Counted from the stretch's first letter, positions 22,601 to 28,107 are shown. The stretch is DNA of 64,000 bases from Solimonas sp. K1W22B-7 (GCF_003428335.1 NZ_CP031704.1:992001-1056000), one strand, 5' to 3'. A program made the numbers and translations. Notes: a model not told the origin generated them from the letters alone.

Positions 22601-25600
22601 GATCCTGGACTACAACGCAGCCGGCGCCACGGTGACTCCCACCATGGCCCAGACCTTCGATCGCTGGGGCAATGCCCTGACGGTCACGGACGCGCGCAGC
22701 TACACCACCGAGTACCGCTACAACCACCTCGACAAGGTCATCTACGAGAAGTTGCCGGCGGTCAACGTCATCCTGTCCGGCACCACCGTCACCAACAACT
22801 ACACCCCCGAAACCTACGTCTACTACGACCCGGCCGGTCGCCAGATCGCCGTGAAGGACGCCCGCGGCAACGTCAGCGCCACGTCCTACGACAAGGCAGG
22901 GCAGATAGTCGCCGAGTACGATGCCTATGGTTTCGCCAAGCGCCACTGGTACGACGCCTTTGGTAACGAGATCGTCAGCCAGGATGCCAACGGCAATCTG
23001 CTGGAGTCCAACTATGACCGCCTGAACCAGGTGCGCAAGCTTGAGGTAAAAGGACCTTCCAGCAACCCGCTGGCGGTGCCCTTCTACGACCTGTACGACT
23101 ACGACGAGTCCGGCAACCGCATCAAAAACACCAATGCGGCGGGTGAGGTCACGCGAGATCGCTTCGATGCCCGCGGCCAGATCGTGAAGCACATGACGCC
23201 GCTGAGCTATGCCCTGGGGGACGCCAGCTTCTCCACCGACTACCAGTACGACACCTTAGGCAACAAGACACTGGAGACTGACGCCAACCAGAACGGCAAG
23301 GCCTGGACTTACAACTATTTCGGCAAGGTGCTCAACCACACCGATCTCTCTGGCGGCCTCGTCACCTACAGTTACGATGGCCAGATGCGCCTGTCGACGC
23401 AGTTCGTTACGCGCAATCAATTTCCCACCTCAGTCAGCACCACCATCAGCTATAGCTACTACCAGAACGGCTGGTTGAAGCAGATCGACGATACCGGCGG
23501 CGGAAGCGTTGAGCGCTTCCAGTACGACATTGCCGGCAACCGCACCTGGGAATATGCGTCCACCCTGGACCCTCGACCCTCCACGCCCACATGGCAGACC
23601 CGTACCACCAACCTGCAGTACGACAGCCAGAATCGCGTCGTTTATACCGACGCCAACGTGCTGCTGGACGTCAATGAACCCCAGACCGATCTGGTGCAGA
23701 ACACCATCTACGACGCGGTGGGTAACCGGATCAAGATCGGCACCACAGTGATCAAGCGTTCGTACGAGACCAACTCTCGCGACAACTGGTTCGTCTACGA
23801 CAACAGCAACCGCATGCTCCTGGCCGAGGGCGACGGCTCCACGGGTGTCATCAAGGTCACCACGAACCAGGGCACCCAGCTGGCCTACGACGCTGCCGGA
23901 AACCGGAAGACGGCGTATCAGTATCGTGGCAACAACAAGTGGCACTACTACGAATACAAGTATGACGCCGCCAATCGCCTTGCCGAAACCTGGTACGGGA
24001 AGCTCAACAGTGGCGCCGTTCCGGCGTCGAACCTGACCGCAAAGGCCGACTCCAGGCAGTATGACGGAGCGGGTCGCATGACCCGGTATACCGAGTATGC
24101 GGTCTTCTTCGAAACCGGAGGTATGGTCAAGGTATTCGACGGTGCGCAGCCGACCGCCGAAGCGCCGTTGATCGAGTACTCGTATCGGCAGATGTCGTAC
24201 AACGCCAACGGCTGGCAGATTCAGCAGGAGACCTGGAAGGAGCACCAGCAGGAAACGTATTTCGACCCCGAGGCCTGGGTCAGCCACTACGAACTGATAG
24301 GCAAGACGAAAGACTCCGTGGTGGCGTATGGTGCAAACACCACGGGCGACGCCTACAACATGGCGCTTGCCACCAATGCCAATCAGCAGGGCTGGTACGA
24401 CAAGGAGGGCAACGTCCTCCGTTACGAGACGCATGCCCCGGGCGTGACTGCCACCAGGTACGTCTATGATCCTTACCTCAGGTTCGATTCCTACAAGGAG
24501 TCGGTGATCAAGCGCTGGAAGGGCACTACCCTGAAGGGTACGATCACCAACACCTATAACAACGACGGCAACTTGACCAAGCTCGTCGACGACTATGGCG
24601 CTACGCGTACCTACCAGGTCCTGTCGGATGGCCGCATCGTCCACCGCAAGGATGCCAGCGACAAGTACCAATACTACTTTTTTGGCAACGGTCAGCTCCT
24701 GGCATCCGGCGGTACGCTGCTGGGCCCCACCTACGAGTACAACTACCAGCCGATCTCCGAGTACTACCCCGCGTCAGCGCCCAGCCAGTACATCGCCACG
24801 CAGGACGGCGAAAGCCTGGAGAGCATCGCCGCGGCCGTGTGGGGCGACGCCAGCCTCTGGTACCTGATCGCCGACGCCAACGGCCTGAGCAGCAGTGCCG
24901 AGGTGGTCGAGGGCATGGCCCTGGAGATCCCGAACCGGGTCACCAACGTCCACAACAACGACAAGACCTTCAAGCCCTACAACCCGGGCGAGGCCATCGG
25001 CAGCCTGCAGCCGACGCCCAAGCCGCCGAAGAAGAAGTGTGGGGGGTTGTTGGCCGCGATCGTGGTGATCGTTGCGGTGGTGGTGTCGATCTGGTGTCCG
25101 ATTGCGCTGGGCCTGGTGACTGAGGGAATGGGTTTTTGGGCCGCCGCGGCCGCAGGCGCAGTTGGCGCTGCAGCTGGCAGCGTGGCGAGTCAGTTGACCG
25201 CGATGGCGGTTGGGCTGCAGGACAGCTTCTCGTGGAGTGCGGTTGGCCGCGCGGCAGTGGTCGGCGGGTTGACTGCTGGTTTGACGAAGGGGCTCGGCGG
25301 TCCGCTGCTGAGCAATGTCCCGCAGGGCGGTATCGGCCCATTGAGCTATGCCGGCATGGCTCGGGGCGCGCTGAACAGCGTCGTCGGCCAGGGCGTCAGC
25401 ATCGCGCTCAAGCAACAGGACAAGTTCAGCTGGTCCAGCCTGGCCGCGAGCGTCGTCATGTCAGGCGTGGGCGGCAAGCTCAACGACAAGCTCGGGATCA
25501 ACAGCGAAAACATTCCTAATGCCTTCGTCCGGGACTTCGTTGGCGGTACCGTGTCAGGCCTTGTCAGCAGGAGCGTACAGGTTACCTTGGCAGGAAAGGG

Positions 25601-27416
25601 CAAGATCGATGTGTTGAACATCGCGGCGGATGCCTTCGGCAACGTCTTGGGCAACGCCCTTGGGGAGAAAACGCAAGATTGGCGGAACCAAGCGCAAGTA
25701 GATGCACTCAGCGCCGACGATCGTGCGGCGTACGATTCCATGGCGGAGGAGGGCTATTCGCATCGGGACGCGATGAAGTTCGTCCAGGGCGAAATTGTGG
25801 TTTCCACACCGGCAACCGAGGGTCGCGCACCGGCACTTGAGGTGGAAGTAGAGACTCTAGGCCCGTCTGCGGCAGGAGCGTCTGGACAAAATTTTGGGCC
25901 TGCCACCAGTTCTGCTGAGAAAGTCCCTCAGCCACGGGCCTACACGGTCAAAAACGGCGACACGCTGTCCGCCGTGAGCGGCTTCTCAGACCCTGATCTA
26001 CTGATGAAACTGGCTATCGCCAATGGAATGGATAGTCCGCACCAGTTACGTGCTGGCAAGACTATCAATCTGCTGAGCGCCGAAGAGCTGGCGGGCATCG
26101 AAGTACCGGACGCGTATCGCGAGGCGGATAGCAGCACGAGGGTCGCAATAGCCAAAGCCTGGCAGGACGCCAAGCTTGCCAAAGCTGCTGCGGATATGAG
26201 GTCTGACCCCATTTCTCCCATTCCGCAATCCCGGCAGGATCTCGTGGCCAAGGAAAGGCTACGAATGGGGCAGGAACACCGTGAAAAAGTTGAAGCAGAA
26301 ATTCAAGAATATCGTGGCGAAGATGCTGATTACGAATATATCCCAGCCTCCAGCCATGCAGGAGCCAATAGATTCTTCGGCTTGTTTGCAGGGGCGGAAA
26401 AATTTGTTCTCGATGGAATTTTCACTTTTCCTTATGAAGTGCCAAACGCCGCTACTCAAGCCTTGTTGCACATTGGTGATAGACACACTTTCAACACGGG
26501 AATATGGGAAGACGGCTATAGCCGATACGGGGAGGGGGCGGCTAACTTTGTGAATTTCGTTACCTCTTCGTACGACGAACACGTTGCTGCCGCATCGAAT
26601 TATTTTGAGAAGCTTGACTATCTATGGGATGCCGATCCTATCGGATGGGGTATCAGCGCGGGATATTCATTTGCAGGGGTGGCATCGGCGCCTTTCGGCG
26701 GCGTGGCGATCAAGCGTGGGTTGGTAAGTGCAGGACAGGATGGAGTTCGTTTGTTAGATGGGATGCTCTCTAGAAAGACGGATGAAATCTTTGGAGGGAC
26801 AAGCTTCTCTATTGATACCATTGGAAACGGGCCAAGGGCGGCGTTGGCAACCAAAATGGGGGCTGACCCCATTTTTTCTGCGGGTGCTGCTGACTCTTTC
26901 CAGTATCAGCTTCTAAAGGCCGATTTACATGCCGCCGAGCTACAGCGTCCGCATCCACTGATGGGTACCACCCCTCCGGGTGCGCTGGGTCCTGTTACTG
27001 TCGTAGCCGAAAGCAGTGTTGGGGGAAGGAGATTCACCGATGTCAACCCCGCGGCGCGTTCGCAACCACTGCTGGAAGATGGTCAGAGTTTGGTTAGAGA
27101 CTTGGTTGATACAAGAAATCCCAACGCATATATAGGCGATATGCACGCTGAAGTTGGAAATATCCATCAGGCTGCCCGGGTGGGCGTTACACAAGGGCAG
27201 GATATGTATATGACAGTGCGGACGTCTGGTACCAAACTGCCCGGAGTATGTGATTATTGCTTGGATTCCATGAAGCAAGCGGTGACCGCAGCCGAATTGA
27301 AGTCGCTCACTGTTTATGACATTGATGCCATTACTAGCGAGGGCTTTGGAGCTGTGCGCACGTGGCGGCGCATGGAGGATGGCACGGTCCGCTACACAGA
27401 AGGTAAGCTGCACTGA
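7629..27416 (+). CDS. Giant RHS/YD-repeat polymorphic toxin 1, with C-terminal deaminase-like tip
   Basis: 6,595 aa, several times the usual RHS length of about 1,500. Layout: an N-terminal leader region without signal peptide, PAAR or VgrG parts; thousands of residues of YD repeats (YDxxGRL... pattern); seven embedded beta-rich modules between residues 576 and 4028; PA14-like domains at about 4103-4230 and 4431-4549; LysM at about 5720-5769; a hydrophobic segment at about 5806-5831; a conserved alanine/glycine-rich region up to about 6010; then a variable tail with a second LysM (about 6104-6150) and a deaminase-like end (H6506, E6508, C6541, C6544). No canonical RHS core motif ending in DPxG is seen. 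RHS proteins encapsulate toxin tips; contact-dependent killing of neighbours is the inferred role. The next gene is the likely immunity gene. Confidence 0.92.
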   Translation: MVAIVGGTGLGLFNSSLSQLNGFGSTGKGQIGQGRDQAYVNAATGNLVIQGQDDYLASLGLDLAAMRTYNSLGLMDGGNNDGWTLFGSRRLVAPLPAAGGTASVVRINDDGHQATFVNVGTDLWQSTDGSGAHDTLARQANGTWIYTEGSSRATETYDANGRLVNAKDADGNTQTYGYTGSLLTSVTDASGQVTTLAYDANNNLTSIQTSSNGQQAIRVRYVYETQGSLTRLNSVEVDLGNADDTVRDSDTQIFFTKYEYESSSSNRITGLVQGRKSTVGGALIETARLNVGYVASGTYAGRVQTLTTVTGGTEPNRTLTFSYLSATQTSVTDTLGYVTTYTYDGQSRLTKVEAPLVSGASARSTTQYLYDADGNVSQVITLYENGSNRSTNYTYSGGNLIKIVDQGGNTVERSYDSANQQLTETVYLTPDPDGAGALLASNPVTTRYAYDSEQHLRFEISSEGRVTEYRYNTNGTRAQVRRYSSSSYTATAFAETDLAAWVTALADKTKQELTAYYYDFRGSLASVNRYPTVDAAGNGAGNQATTYFVYGRSGELLETLQLNTSLSSFSDTAGGLIGTLAGYWDYFNGQLRVTNKNDAAVSQPVMSGSTLYAYTSSTTWAFRAEFTTGASSAGREVAIGISNNVASATDPDYRRHLALFEGNQIKVLSTSGGSTQSALLGAAKDNTTYVIEVVTSLVGTDTVSKLYVYERGKSRDEAGVAFQDIRTIANGVAAGWNNFKWHMYTAAGPTKSGATGYIDNLSIHTRQTQINAAQADITSYLYDGLGRVISLTDGAGRTTVTDYQDASNTVVITAQNGLTSSSVFDKAGDLVQTVQSGADIATQTTAYDYDSNGRLRMATDAAGGRTHYLYDERGWKIAEISADNALTEFTYNLAGQPLKTIRYANRVTAALVDGNGEPVAFTLATTGVRVVDTSNDRTTERVYNPTGQLVYLVDGAPTDAERFVTEMVYDGAGRVVATIAYDNVLPASATSWSAIRADRLLVANRDDAANRVGRSFYDKDGLLLGTLDAEGYLVEREYDDAGHLVRQVAYAQQISGVGVTDTRGFADLKILALAAPALVAAKNQTSYLIYDGIGRLIGAIDPQGYFSEYLYDRAGNRNDERRYSKPVVYGAAKTVADYRTEARNQALATPQMEVRFYFTRVVYYYDALNRIVNEYQYYYYINASDADTYTLVTTTVYDYHAKSGQLERTTLAADVTFSASLPERRSTTREYDAAGRVQRELGGVGSYLLLSLPTTATVAEREAIWTQYATTYAYDTAGRRIRATDPNGKTTLYYYDGAGRLRFAVNAAGEVAETTYTAFGEVDKATQHAQRISVSGLTGGADTDSTLAARLAPLDTNNRVTDLDYNKRGLLKKKTDPLAFVIDQTYNSFGQLATRISDVGRTGGNFSRRTDTWSYDHRGQQTGSVVDSTGLAIGETLGYDAFGRVTSKTDGLGRLWKTEYDGLGRVVQTSDPLNQGTVTTYDAFNRVLTQADKLGQVTTYSYDAVGRVITVVTPEGVSTRKTYDRHGVQVKTELLNNAVWETSIYSYDRDGQLIQVNDPNNFIDKTEYDAGGRVAATVDKNGIRTSYTYDDAGRIATRTVDPSSYTPPGSSTPITKANALNLVTSYEYDAFGQSIRTTDASGVVTETLFDKQGQVTAVIADVAGLKLATTYAYVYSAAAVGYKLTVKEGIPASGTSGAWNLTAPPLRTTDRVYDKAGRLITEIVDPAGGALQLTTEYTYDKNNNLVSKKDPNGNIWRYVYDELNRRTHDVDPLGGVTEYRYDEVGRLTETVRRADRVDLAGMPSQVTADMLRYGARLWNSDVSVAGDLGIPSAQTVLAHDYLGQRLVLTTQPGSGAGVVAYGPRVHNLAAQGGVLLRAELLMDSSTPGSYYFGADQQAGGGRTHLAEITNGRIKIYRNDGVTNGRIDMGAAEFGVTYVVEVEVTAGGSQLYIYKKGQPRSSGFNDTLVASWTSVRNRIQVNSAASAADQKAYVDNLSETRMFSDAYAPDRHERNVYDRDGRLAYQIDSQNYVTKTEYDAAGRITRTTRYATAVTLTSSAVVTTPADVAALLQPAPLDSPDQVDSYVFDKAGRLTKATDANTFYTQNGYDSVGRLTSSIDRNGIRTTYAYDAAGRLKTQTVDQGAGTNPITTQPYLNLLTSYEYDVAGNQTKVTDPRGVVTEKIYDAIGRLTTLVVDTADKKSATLYTYDGLGNRKTVAEGIQATGSTGAWNTSAAPLRITLYAYDKAGRLISETVDSGSGTNPATGVAYLNLLTQYGYDKLGNVIRKTDATNKVWNYVYDEVGLKAFDIDPLGAVVEYRYDSWGRLTDTLKYAEYITLPSVLTPDNVRHAAHTTLWYNDLATNTSGLDLLTYGGDAFVHESGRLTLISRSTTAPTRSAFDPTPRAVTAGNKLSIRSSIQIPAGSTGNFMVGAKGGNIHAASFGGGRILAARYTGGGSVQMVDLGAIEAGATYIVEVEVTPTSSTLYIYKSGFARSTGYSNTLAATWTSASLQVDVMSSSSGVDQLAYLDIPGESRVIDDTSALLVRERSAYDKEGRKVFQIDATGAVTQYAYDAGDRVRETRRYANPISPINLASLGTAPTADAVATLVTAANPPATAPSPRVTRYVYDAAGRLGSETIDPSGAAPIKTEYGYDKNGSLASRKDANGNIWRYVYDGGNRRIYEIDPRGGLVEYRYDATGNAVIAMRHAESLDLSGMPEQMTMDLVRYAVATRLWSSALTTGTSGLDITLSQTALVHDAAAGRLVLTTQTVASDTHAMAYGTRDHNLAASGKVVFRGEILMDSTTAGTYYLGAEQTGGTRAHLASFSAGRIKAYRYNGSNSSAVDLGAAEFGVTYVVEVEVTASGSQLNIYKKGQPRTSGWTDALTATWTTARTRVQTTSTSTSAGQRAYVDNLAEYVPSVQNIADRMARKAYDGAGREVYSIDELGYVTESRYRADGLLKETRRYTAPIGLPTPGSLLTMAAVTTALATAQNAAPDVTVYDYDGAGRLNKVTDPNAFITLNSYDKEGRLTSTTDRAGVRTDFTYDANGNQLSRIVDAGSGTSSVTGQAYLNKTTRYEYDAFGNQYREIDSLNVVTERVFDGEGRVLAQIADTAGKKIATVYTYTAYGERRTASEGLLATLTNGSWTYSGVPRYTEYVYDVAGRLGSETVDPLGSLQIKTEYAYDKAGNLVSRKDANLKVWSYVYDEAGRKTHDIDPEGGLTEYRYGSFGQLSETLRYAERSLVPPPTTADAARRAAIAAALLSNNLDSNSNGLSLTNANGVIVRQNGRLELTSSTTAGGAVDGATARSIVGTENLAIRGTMRVLANGTGAFMLGALGNNAHSASFSNGRIFAYRRVGSDPAQFVDLGALEAGATYVVEVEVGVGGSRLYVYKSGEPRSSGYTDDMAANWTSAKLRAETLASSGALGEKAYIDDISETRIVSDLSPLNSRERYAYDQAGRQVYRVDAMGYVTESRYDGAGRVVETQSFSRPVSLDVAGGPLTPASVAAAVTAAHTPAQLQERRVTSQVYDAGGRLAYQIDALNQITEFRYDKEGRMIDTLRYAQPIDITGLPDVMTPDQVRYALVTAIRSSDFASGNGALTLSGTGIVQSAGQMVMTAAAGAAVSSADGPVNNISAADRLIIGGELTVTSPTGTGFFQFGALGNGGRYHLAMVTGNTLSVRTYAGSGSVVETVLGTVELGVAYEVEVDITATASRINIYKKGYPRSSGFSHVFTGTWTTAAARLLLTPVAGSVGERAYFDNMAEYRALADTNVEARRTRMVYDGAGRKVYDIDAVGYVTQTRYDVAGRVSETIRHGTALNHASLAAAPRALDIANLLPSVATGSQDFSVDTAGLTLTPGTGALDLVDGRLRMTVNSSAGTGPTVYGQYTTAPAANTAARIYRAEVQTTTFSASTGFYAGISNDSSVSASRALYARFLNGKVYAVSTGATYEDVELGAVSANTVYVVETAVTATGATIWVYKKGESRSAGYSFTQTANWDKARMGVLSTGTSNPPAAITYIDNLSEGLDVGQRTQYVYDSLGNVISTTDAEGGIERYEYNELGNRTKLINKKGDAWDYGYDAAGRLTREYAPETTVSTRKTDQQGLRVTYYDNSDFTGPAVTADWIGPVDFNWAGSPIAGIGADSFSARMSGEIQVDATGDYTFYAASDVGYRLYIDGKLVVGEWNEQGWALDTAWQTINLSAGRHRIVLEYFDVAGGARLVLSWKGPGMADPLNIPASKFFRSRLEDVSTRVTTQIDYDKLGNVIARTEAFGSAEQRKTEFKYDALGRQIRTVHPNVGVSNTGGGVYGRNETVSALQTQVFHDALGRAVASRDQAGNYSYKVYDLLGRVIREIDEERYVTEYEYDAFGAATRNTRYSRPIDEEIPDVTLTSLRGRELAADPLAADSDAQRNAVLAAQVWAASLALAGGQATGLVATYYSNSDFSGAQYQRIESGLYFGVPDEPISGMGTDGFSAIWEGSWEVTQAGVHEFAITSNDGVRLYIDGVLMLSSAATLSISLATGRHQFRLEFTHQTLNATPSLSVTLKTPGDIARPFTSTFVTGLTPAASRTITTEYDKLGRKTRTVQPQTEYYNVNTDTVARAAPTTEYGYNRFDDLTSQRSSRNGPADWVTTYFGYDKNGNQVHQVDPMGYYTKQDFDAYGRVTRRQEYANALTTVPTSLPDFASFTPPAALDPSANNAKGYDRITRYVYDRLDRQTEQWLVRPRTSIFSTVSAPPDTYADVRQSRVGYDVLGNVVLSTDATGATTTNEYDKLGRLVRTLLPYRSNAALSGVVSFHTPVIEYDYDSLGNRVLETRRANDTGTDSINDQVAEWRHDALGRVIESVDANGFSEYSSYNAYGALTKNWNWQTDVLGGTSFSQRTDASTYDRLGREKATSYQLDGSLRSIKMQYNAFGEMVSKGVEDGYEEYYIYDGAGRVRQSNSEGGAIGVYRYDLLGQVVRTEVPVPGSGTPTQVTEYQRDALGRVTLRTDPSLILDYNAAGATVTPTMAQTFDRWGNALTVTDARSYTTEYRYNHLDKVIYEKLPAVNVILSGTTVTNNYTPETYVYYDPAGRQIAVKDARGNVSATSYDKAGQIVAEYDAYGFAKRHWYDAFGNEIVSQDANGNLLESNYDRLNQVRKLEVKGPSSNPLAVPFYDLYDYDESGNRIKNTNAAGEVTRDRFDARGQIVKHMTPLSYALGDASFSTDYQYDTLGNKTLETDANQNGKAWTYNYFGKVLNHTDLSGGLVTYSYDGQMRLSTQFVTRNQFPTSVSTTISYSYYQNGWLKQIDDTGGGSVERFQYDIAGNRTWEYASTLDPRPSTPTWQTRTTNLQYDSQNRVVYTDANVLLDVNEPQTDLVQNTIYDAVGNRIKIGTTVIKRSYETNSRDNWFVYDNSNRMLLAEGDGSTGVIKVTTNQGTQLAYDAAGNRKTAYQYRGNNKWHYYEYKYDAANRLAETWYGKLNSGAVPASNLTAKADSRQYDGAGRMTRYTEYAVFFETGGMVKVFDGAQPTAEAPLIEYSYRQMSYNANGWQIQQETWKEHQQETYFDPEAWVSHYELIGKTKDSVVAYGANTTGDAYNMALATNANQQGWYDKEGNVLRYETHAPGVTATRYVYDPYLRFDSYKESVIKRWKGTTLKGTITNTYNNDGNLTKLVDDYGATRTYQVLSDGRIVHRKDASDKYQYYFFGNGQLLASGGTLLGPTYEYNYQPISEYYPASAPSQYIATQDGESLESIAAAVWGDASLWYLIADANGLSSSAEVVEGMALEIPNRVTNVHNNDKTFKPYNPGEAIGSLQPTPKPPKKKCGGLLAAIVVIVAVVVSIWCPIALGLVTEGMGFWAAAAAGAVGAAAGSVASQLTAMAVGLQDSFSWSAVGRAAVVGGLTAGLTKGLGGPLLSNVPQGGIGPLSYAGMARGALNSVVGQGVSIALKQQDKFSWSSLAASVVMSGVGGKLNDKLGINSENIPNAFVRDFVGGTVSGLVSRSVQVTLAGKGKIDVLNIAADAFGNVLGNALGEKTQDWRNQAQVDALSADDRAAYDSMAEEGYSHRDAMKFVQGEIVVSTPATEGRAPALEVEVETLGPSAAGASGQNFGPATSSAEKVPQPRAYTVKNGDTLSAVSGFSDPDLLMKLAIANGMDSPHQLRAGKTINLLSAEELAGIEVPDAYREADSSTRVAIAKAWQDAKLAKAAADMRSDPISPIPQSRQDLVAKERLRMGQEHREKVEAEIQEYRGEDADYEYIPASSHAGANRFFGLFAGAEKFVLDGIFTFPYEVPNAATQALLHIGDRHTFNTGIWEDGYSRYGEGAANFVNFVTSSYDEHVAAASNYFEKLDYLWDADPIGWGISAGYSFAGVASAPFGGVAIKRGLVSAGQDGVRLLDGMLSRKTDEIFGGTSFSIDTIGNGPRAALATKMGADPIFSAGAADSFQYQLLKADLHAAELQRPHPLMGTTPPGALGPVTVVAESSVGGRRFTDVNPAARSQPLLEDGQSLVRDLVDTRNPNAYIGDMHAEVGNIHQAARVGVTQGQDMYMTVRTSGTKLPGVCDYCLDSMKQAVTAAELKSLTVYDIDAITSEGFGAVRTWRRMEDGTVRYTEGKLH
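9355..19710 (+). repeat. Seven copies of an approximately 190-residue beta-rich module inside RHS 1
   Basis: Approximate copies: 9355-9935 (most divergent), 13053-13640, 14660-15242, 15798-16379, 17375-17955, 18360-18930 and 19110-19710. Each starts with a charged/aliphatic entry, runs through short strands, then carries Y.VEVEV....S.LYIYKKG.. with PRSSG, and closes with AYVDNLSE or a close variant. YD repeats fill the gaps. At DNA level the core tacgtggtggaggtggaggt recurs in several copies. The pattern suggests a beta-sandwich, perhaps concanavalin/LamG-like, but I cannot assign a named family. Confidence 0.75.
27030..27413 (+). other. Deaminase-like toxin domain of RHS 1
   Basis: The last ~130 residues contain GDMHAEVGNIHQAA (His6506, Glu6508) and, 35 residues after the histidine, GVCDYCLDSMKQA (Cys6541, Cys6544), followed by LKSLTVYD. 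H-x-E plus C-x-x-C is the zinc and proton-shuttle signature of the cytidine-deaminase fold. The spacing and the L.SLT strand resemble polymorphic-toxin deaminases such as the Pput_2613-like group; that comparison is from memory. The substrate (DNA, RNA or free nucleotide) is unknown. Confidence 0.75.
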
Positions 27417-27434
27417 GGTCAACCAAGAACCGAT

Positions 27435-27914
27435 ATGGCTCGAAATAAATTGCTGTTACTGACATCTGTACGGGAAGATGACAGAGCCCATATGGAGAAT
27501 CCCGTTTGGCGGAATGTTGTGTCAGAGATTGAAAAAACCTTCGAGCACGGAGGGAGAACCAGGCTTGCGTTATGCGAAAAGGAGGATCCTGCGGACACTA
27601 CATATACAGTGTTGGACTACATCAGCTTGGTTGCCATCCCCGCCAAGTGCCGAATTATTGTCCTTCCAGTGCAAAAGCCGGGCGAGAAAGGATCTACCTT
27701 GCGCGCTTGGTGGGAGCCAGGGGATGGTTTATATCGAGGATGGGCGGAATTTGAAGAGGACCGTTGGGATCTGAGAACCATATGCACCGACGTACAGGTA
27801 CCCCTGGATTTATTCGAGGTTTTTTTTAACAGCATGGGGTTGTCGGATCAGTTGATGCTTTTGACATATCCCGACCGAGGGCGGCCCTCGTGGATTCCTC
27901 GGAGCGAGATGTAG
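27435..27914 (+). CDS. Candidate immunity protein for the RHS 1 tip
   Basis: 159 aa, starting 18 nt after the RHS 1 stop on the same strand. It has no signal peptide or membrane segment. The sequence is acidic and tryptophan-rich (for example WWEPGD and WAEFEEDRWDL) and I do not recognise a family with certainty. Base composition is AT-richer than the flanking genome, like the end of RHS 1. In polymorphic toxin loci the gene right after the toxin tip usually encodes the cognate immunity protein, so that role is inferred from position. It could alternatively be an unrelated cargo gene. Confidence 0.65.
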   Translation: MARNKLLLLTSVREDDRAHMENPVWRNVVSEIEKTFEHGGRTRLALCEKEDPADTTYTVLDYISLVAIPAKCRIIVLPVQKPGEKGSTLRAWWEPGDGLYRGWAEFEEDRWDLRTICTDVQVPLDLFEVFFNSMGLSDQLMLLTYPDRGRPSWIPRSEM

Positions 27915-27929
27915 ACCCGTGGAAAGAAA

Positions 27930-27947
27930 GGGAAAAGGGGTCGGAGT
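27930..27947 (+). repeat. 18-bp direct repeat, left copy (GGGGTC box)
   Basis: gggaaaaggggtcggagt here is repeated exactly at 28485-28502. The two copies bracket the IS10-like remnant. A 15-nt core recurs at 49309-49323 after the second locus. Confidence 0.8.
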
Positions 27948-28035
27948 CTGAGCTTTCCCCTCATATCCCACGCTGAAGGCTCTTTCCCTTCAGATAGTTA
28001 GAGAGTAGCTTCACGGCAAAACGGCACCTGTCAGT

Positions 28036-28107
28036 GCGTGCATGGCAGGGCTTGTATCTCTGGTGATGAGCGCCAACTCGTCATCAGGGAGTTCCTGCCA
28101 TGCACGC
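28036..28107 (+). promoter_or_regulatory. Long inverted repeat covering the transposase start
   Basis: A perfect 14-bp inverted repeat, gcgtgcatggcagg (28036-28049) and cctgccatgcacgc (28094-28107), with an inner gatga/tcatc pair (28065-28069 and 28081-28085). The right arm contains the transposase ATG at 28100. A transcript entering from outside would fold and hide the start codon. This kind of protection against read-through expression is known for IS10; for this element it is inferred. Confidence 0.7.

Noticed and set aside
14646-23192. A very long antisense open frame (about 2,850 codons), with similar ones at 7569-11228, 11289-14453, 28927-34668 and 36061-39384
   Set aside because: They lie opposite the RHS genes in the phase that GC-rich codon usage keeps free of stops. 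The translations are Val/Gly/Ala/Asp-rich without domains, and the sense strand has clear YD repeats.
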